A stretch of DNA of 64,000 bases from Mangrovimonas futianensis. GTDB taxonomy: Bacteria; Bacteroidota; Bacteroidia; Flavobacteriales; Flavobacteriaceae. The translations under genes and the position numbers were made by a program. The DNA is taken from the NCBI RefSeq assembly GCF_021245805.1, contig NZ_JAJJNF010000010.1, positions 45,428 through 109,427 of the forward strand, read 5' to 3'. Shown here one piece after another: positions 61,576 through 64,000 of this stretch. How positions within the stretch are numbered: position 1 is the first letter of the stretch; each line of letters begins with the position of its first letter. The notes below the pieces were generated by a model. It did not search any database and was not told the DNA's origin. It worked only from the letters and a program-made list of their open reading frames with translations.

Positions 61576-61590
61576 GCACAACTCGTTATA
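61576..61590 (-). repeat. attC-like site 11, R'-side half only
   Basis: GCACAAC (61576-61582) with the flanking TTATA is the near-gene end of another site at the 5' end of the protease cassette. The other half was not identified with confidence in the following AT-rich sequence. Confidence 0.5.
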
Positions 61591-62190
61591 TCCCCATAAA
61601 AATAGTCTTTTACCCCTCTTTTTGTCAGGATATCATCACTTTTTTGTGTGGGTTTACGAGTCTTGTTATTGTTTGTTATTATTGTTTTAAAATACATGAA
61701 CTAATAGGCTTATTTCAATTAATAAACCGTACGAGCTAGAAACTAGTCGTATCAACTTAAGGAGAGCCACTAATTTATTATTATTTATTAAAATTGTAGG
61801 TGTTTTTTTGTTAAAAAAATAGGTTTTTTTGTGGGGTGGTGAAATAAGAGATGCTGAAACAAGTTCAGCATGACAAGGGTTTGGGTTCAGTATGACAGGG
61901 TTGGATTCAGCGTGACTAGAGATACTGAAACGAGTTCAGCATGACAAGGGATTGGGGTTCAGCATGACAAGGGTTGGGTTCAGTATGACAAGGGTTGGGT
62001 TCAGTATGACAAGGGTTGGGTTCAGTATGACAAGGGTTGGGTTCAGTATGACAAGGGTTGGGGTTCTGCGTGACTAGAGATGCTGAAAACAAGTTCAGCA
62101 GGACAAGGTTGGGTTCTGCAGGACAAGGTTGGGTTCTGCAGGACAGGTCTGGGTTCCGTATTACAAGAAATCCAAAATTACTATTGTCTG
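61583..62190. other. Cassette-sized interval without a credible gene
   Basis: Between site 11 and site 12 lie about 600 bp with no convincing open reading frame on either strand. The left half is AT-rich unique sequence; the right half is the 21-bp repeat cluster. This may be a gene-less or decayed cassette invaded by repeats. Confidence 0.5.
61850..62165. repeat. 21-bp tandem repeat and hairpin cluster
   Basis: Near-identical 21-bp units (GGGTTGGGTTCAGTATGACAA) repeat at least four times perfectly at about 61971-62060 and with variations (CAGCATGAC, CTGCAGGAC) on both sides. TGCTGAA-ACAAG-TTCAGCA (61851-61872 and again near 62088) forms small hairpins. This resembles interspersed intergenic repeats of flavobacterial chromosomes. 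Confidence 0.85.
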
Positions 62191-62298
62191 TTGAGCACTG
62201 AAGTAAGCCATTTCAAGTGGTTTGCTTCGCCAGTTCACACTTTGAACTTTTGTTGTTTGTAGGCGAGAACAAGCAATTACTTATGACCATTTTTAACG
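62191..62298 (-). repeat. attC-like site 12
   Basis: The right part contains GCTTCGCCAGTTCACAC, GGCGAGAACAAGC and AATTACTTATGACC of the family of sites 4, 7, 8 and 10, ending in TTTAACG (62292-62298). That keeps TTAAC of the ATTAACA expected from the 5' box of this cassette. The left box is degenerate. The last codons and the stop of the 62277 gene lie inside it. Confidence 0.6.
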
Positions 62299-63446
62299 GT
62301 AGTTTTTATATAATCACTTACTAGACTGTATGTTTCGTTTATTAGTTCGTTAAATGATGAATTTGAATTTAAAAATATGGCAATAGTTAAAGGTCGGTCA
62401 AATTCTCTTAAAACTACTGTTCTTGTACCGTACCAACCCCCAGTATGCATTGCCAAATCTTCATTAGTAAACCATCCCATAGCATACTTTAGTTCACTAT
62501 TCGCTAAAAATGGATAACTTTCCTCAAAAGGGTTCGAACTCGGCCATTTCTTTTTTAGGATTGAACTTGGTTTAAAAATTAAATCGTGTGCCTTTTTGGA
62601 TAGTATGTTATTATTTCGCAAAGAGTTATCATATGCTAAAAAATCATTTGCACTTGTATATACTGCCCCATCTCCCATAATGCCATTCATATACCAGCCA
62701 TCAACTTTTTTCCAATTATCTAGACTGTCTTTTTCATAGCAAAAAGCTCTTTCTTTAATTTCTATTGGATTTGCTAGATTATAGTAATTCGTTTCTTTCA
62801 TACCAGCTTTGTCAAAAATATTTTTCTTGGCATAATTTGAGAATTCTTCTCCTGAAACCTTTTCGACCAATAAAGCTAAAACAAGATAAGCAGTATTAGA
62901 ATATTCCCAATTTTTGCCCGATTGGAACAATGGTTTTGGATTTGTAGCTAGCCATTCTAAAACATCTTTATTTTCTACTATTTTGCTCCGGTCCCAATTG
63001 TTATCAAAATAAGCTTCATAGTCAGCAATTCCTGAGGTGTGATTCATCAATTGCTCAATAGTAATATCGGCGAAAACGGGATAATCCCAAAATTTATTTA
63101 TGGAATCATTCAAGGAAAGTAAGCCCTTGTCCACGAGACTTAAAACACATAAAGCAGTAAATTGTTTACTCACAGAAGCCATTCTCATATTCGTATTAAT
63201 GGTAATAGGCTTTTTAGTTTCTAAATCCCTTAAACCATAACCTTTTCCGATGATCATTTCTTGATTATAAGAAATCAATAAAGCAGCGCCAGGTTCATTT
63301 ATTCCAATTTTTGAATTGAAAAGTGAATCTAGTTTTACTTCTAGTTCTTTTAAACTTGTTACGTTTGTTTCCTCTTTTTTATCATTCGAATACTTGCAAG
63401 AAAATAAGAGGACAACACATGTTATTATTAAAAATAGATTCTTCAT
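62277..63446 (-). CDS. Serine hydrolase of the beta-lactamase/class C family, lipoprotein (cassette gene)
   Basis: The 389-residue protein has a lipoprotein signal (CVVLLFSC, C17) and the three motifs of the family: SVSK at 91-94, YSN at 182-184 and HTGGW near 350. Members are D-Ala-D-Ala peptidases, esterases or beta-lactamases; activity cannot be assigned. The last eight residues and the stop codon come from attC-like site 12. One-gene cassette. Confidence 0.8.
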   Translation of the reverse strand: MKNLFLIITCVVLLFSCKYSNDKKEETNVTSLKELEVKLDSLFNSKIGINEPGAALLISYNQEMIIGKGYGLRDLETKKPITINTNMRMASVSKQFTALCVLSLVDKGLLSLNDSINKFWDYPVFADITIEQLMNHTSGIADYEAYFDNNWDRSKIVENKDVLEWLATNPKPLFQSGKNWEYSNTAYLVLALLVEKVSGEEFSNYAKKNIFDKAGMKETNYYNLANPIEIKERAFCYEKDSLDNWKKVDGWYMNGIMGDGAVYTSANDFLAYDNSLRNNNILSKKAHDLIFKPSSILKKKWPSSNPFEESYPFLANSELKYAMGWFTNEDLAMHTGGWYGTRTVVLREFDRPLTIAIFLNSNSSFNELINETYSLVSDYIKTTVKNGHK

Positions 63447-63464
63447 TTGGTTGATTTGAATTAC

Positions 63465-63607
63465 TGTTAATGGTCAGGTATATGGCTTGTAGCTGGTTTC
63501 AAGTTAATGATTTTTGGTTTAGCACTGACACTGGCAATTCCGAGTGGATTCTAGCCTGCCGTGGGCGTAGTCGAATCCGCCGTAATTGGGGTTATACATT
63601 GTTGTGC
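63465..63607 (-). repeat. attC-like site 13
   Basis: TGTTAAT (63465-63471, AAT variant) and GTTGTGC (63601-63607) bound a 143-bp spacer. Its centre combines GCACTGACACTGGCAATTCC with CGAGTGGATTCTAG and a CCTGCCG/CGTGGGCG GC-rich hairpin, distinct from other sites. Inner boxes GGTATA and TATACA partly pair. Confidence 0.65.
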
Positions 63608-63617
63608 TTTCGCTATT

Positions 63618-64000
63618 TTAGTCATATTCCTCTATTAATTCATAAATGTTTTCTAATTCAGTTTTAAGTCTTTGGTAGTTGTCTATCTGTACATTAGAGT
63701 TATAAAATATATTGTCTATTAAGCTCTCAAACTTTAGAATATTCAGCACATTTAAATTGTTGTGGCTGCTAAATTTTGAAGGTCCGATTAGTTCTCCATG
63801 TGCAGTGTGTTCATAGTCCATCTGTCTGAAACTAATATGCTCATATATAAACGGGTAAAAATAATCGTTAAGGTCTTCGTTCATGTATTTTTCTCCACTT
63901 CTAACCTCTTCGACTAGAGATGGTAAACCGTATAAAAGTGTTTTTAAGGAATCGGATTTAATAAGCGCGACTTTTCCAGTATTCAGTCCTTCGTTTAAGG
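63618..64000 (-). CDS. Hypothetical protein, N terminus beyond right edge (cassette gene)
   Basis: The minus-strand frame is open from the stop at 63618 to the right edge, so the ATG at 63884 is internal and the visible 127 residues are the C-terminal part. The part upstream of that Met reads NTGKVALIKSDSLKTLLYGL. The sequence resembles the C-terminal region of DUF6090-type membrane proteins (SDSLKTLLYGL; helix near the end ELENIYELIEEYD), but this is only a resemblance. It is followed by attC-like site 13. Confidence 0.6.
   Translation of the reverse strand, partial: LNEGLNTGKVALIKSDSLKTLLYGLPSLVEEVRSGEKYMNEDLNDYFYPFIYEHISFRQMDYEHTAHGELIGPSKFSSHNNLNVLNILKFESLIDNIFYNSNVQIDNYQRLKTELENIYELIEEYD

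Noticed and set aside
61850..62165. Possible CRISPR array
   Set aside because: The units are contiguous 21-bp tandem repeats without unique spacers of constant length, and no cas gene is near.
62080..62262. 60-codon plus-strand open frame
   Set aside because: It is a translation of the repeat cluster and of attC-like site 12.
63470..63667. 65-codon plus-strand open frame
   Set aside because: It lies within attC-like site 13 and the opposite strand of the partial gene at the right edge.
52063..64000. Prophage or ICE explanation of the hypothetical-gene region
   Set aside because: No phage structural, replication, relaxase, transposase or integrase genes are seen, and the regular attC-like spacers explain the layout better.

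Overview
The window is AT-rich DNA from a member of the Bacteroidota, most likely a marine Flavobacteriaceae. The support is TAnnTTTG-type -7 promoter boxes, few Shine-Dalgarno sequences, TonB-dependent receptor and SusC-like architecture, a tamB/tamL pair, families typical of flavobacteria (DUF6452, DUF6048, DUF4294, DUF2914) and many short lipoprotein signals. I cannot name the genus. No rRNA, tRNA, CRISPR array or insertion sequence was seen.

From 1 to about 51.7 kb the window is ordinary core chromosome with well-recognised genes. In order: zapA (cut by the left edge) with its coiled-coil neighbour; an M23 peptidase and a TonB-dependent receptor; a fused EutB-EutC ethanolamine ammonia-lyase with an unexpected export-like N terminus; an M16 lipoprotein peptidase; a secreted glycosidase; the tamB-tamL outer-membrane biogenesis pair; a small deoxysugar module (mutarotase, FucP-type permease, and a convergent nucleotidyltransferase-GHMP kinase fusion); a MarR regulator with a clear paired operator; assorted hydrolases and an acetyltransferase; ornithine aminotransferase; RlmD; a THUMP methyltransferase; a ZIP transporter; an M42 peptidase; NUDIX and PrsW genes; a DUF294/CBS regulator with a DEDDh exonuclease; a biotin-dependent acyl-CoA carboxylase operon; trehalase; an MFS exporter; and YceI.

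From about 52 kb to the right edge the character changes completely. Fourteen mostly unrecognised genes all lie on the minus strand. Most are separated by 90-145 bp spacers that belong to a few related repeat families and behave like integron attC sites. Each gene is followed by a structured spacer that begins with an RYYYAAC-like box and ends with a GTT box. For three cassettes the box at the gene's 5' side is the perfect reverse complement (9, 9 and 10 bp) of the box in its own 3' site, which is the signature of integron cassette recombination. The match decays toward the left, as expected of an older distal end. No integrase is visible; by orientation it would lie to the right of the window, or the array is an integrase-less attC cluster.

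The most interesting cassette carries three co-oriented genes without internal sites: a zinc-ribbon/HNH-like protein, a protein ending in a HEPN-type RNxxxH motif, and a PD-(D/E)XK-like protein. It is a candidate undescribed defence module. Other cassettes encode a trypsin-like protease, a Coq4-like protein, a YcxB-like membrane protein, a serine hydrolase and several small lipoproteins.
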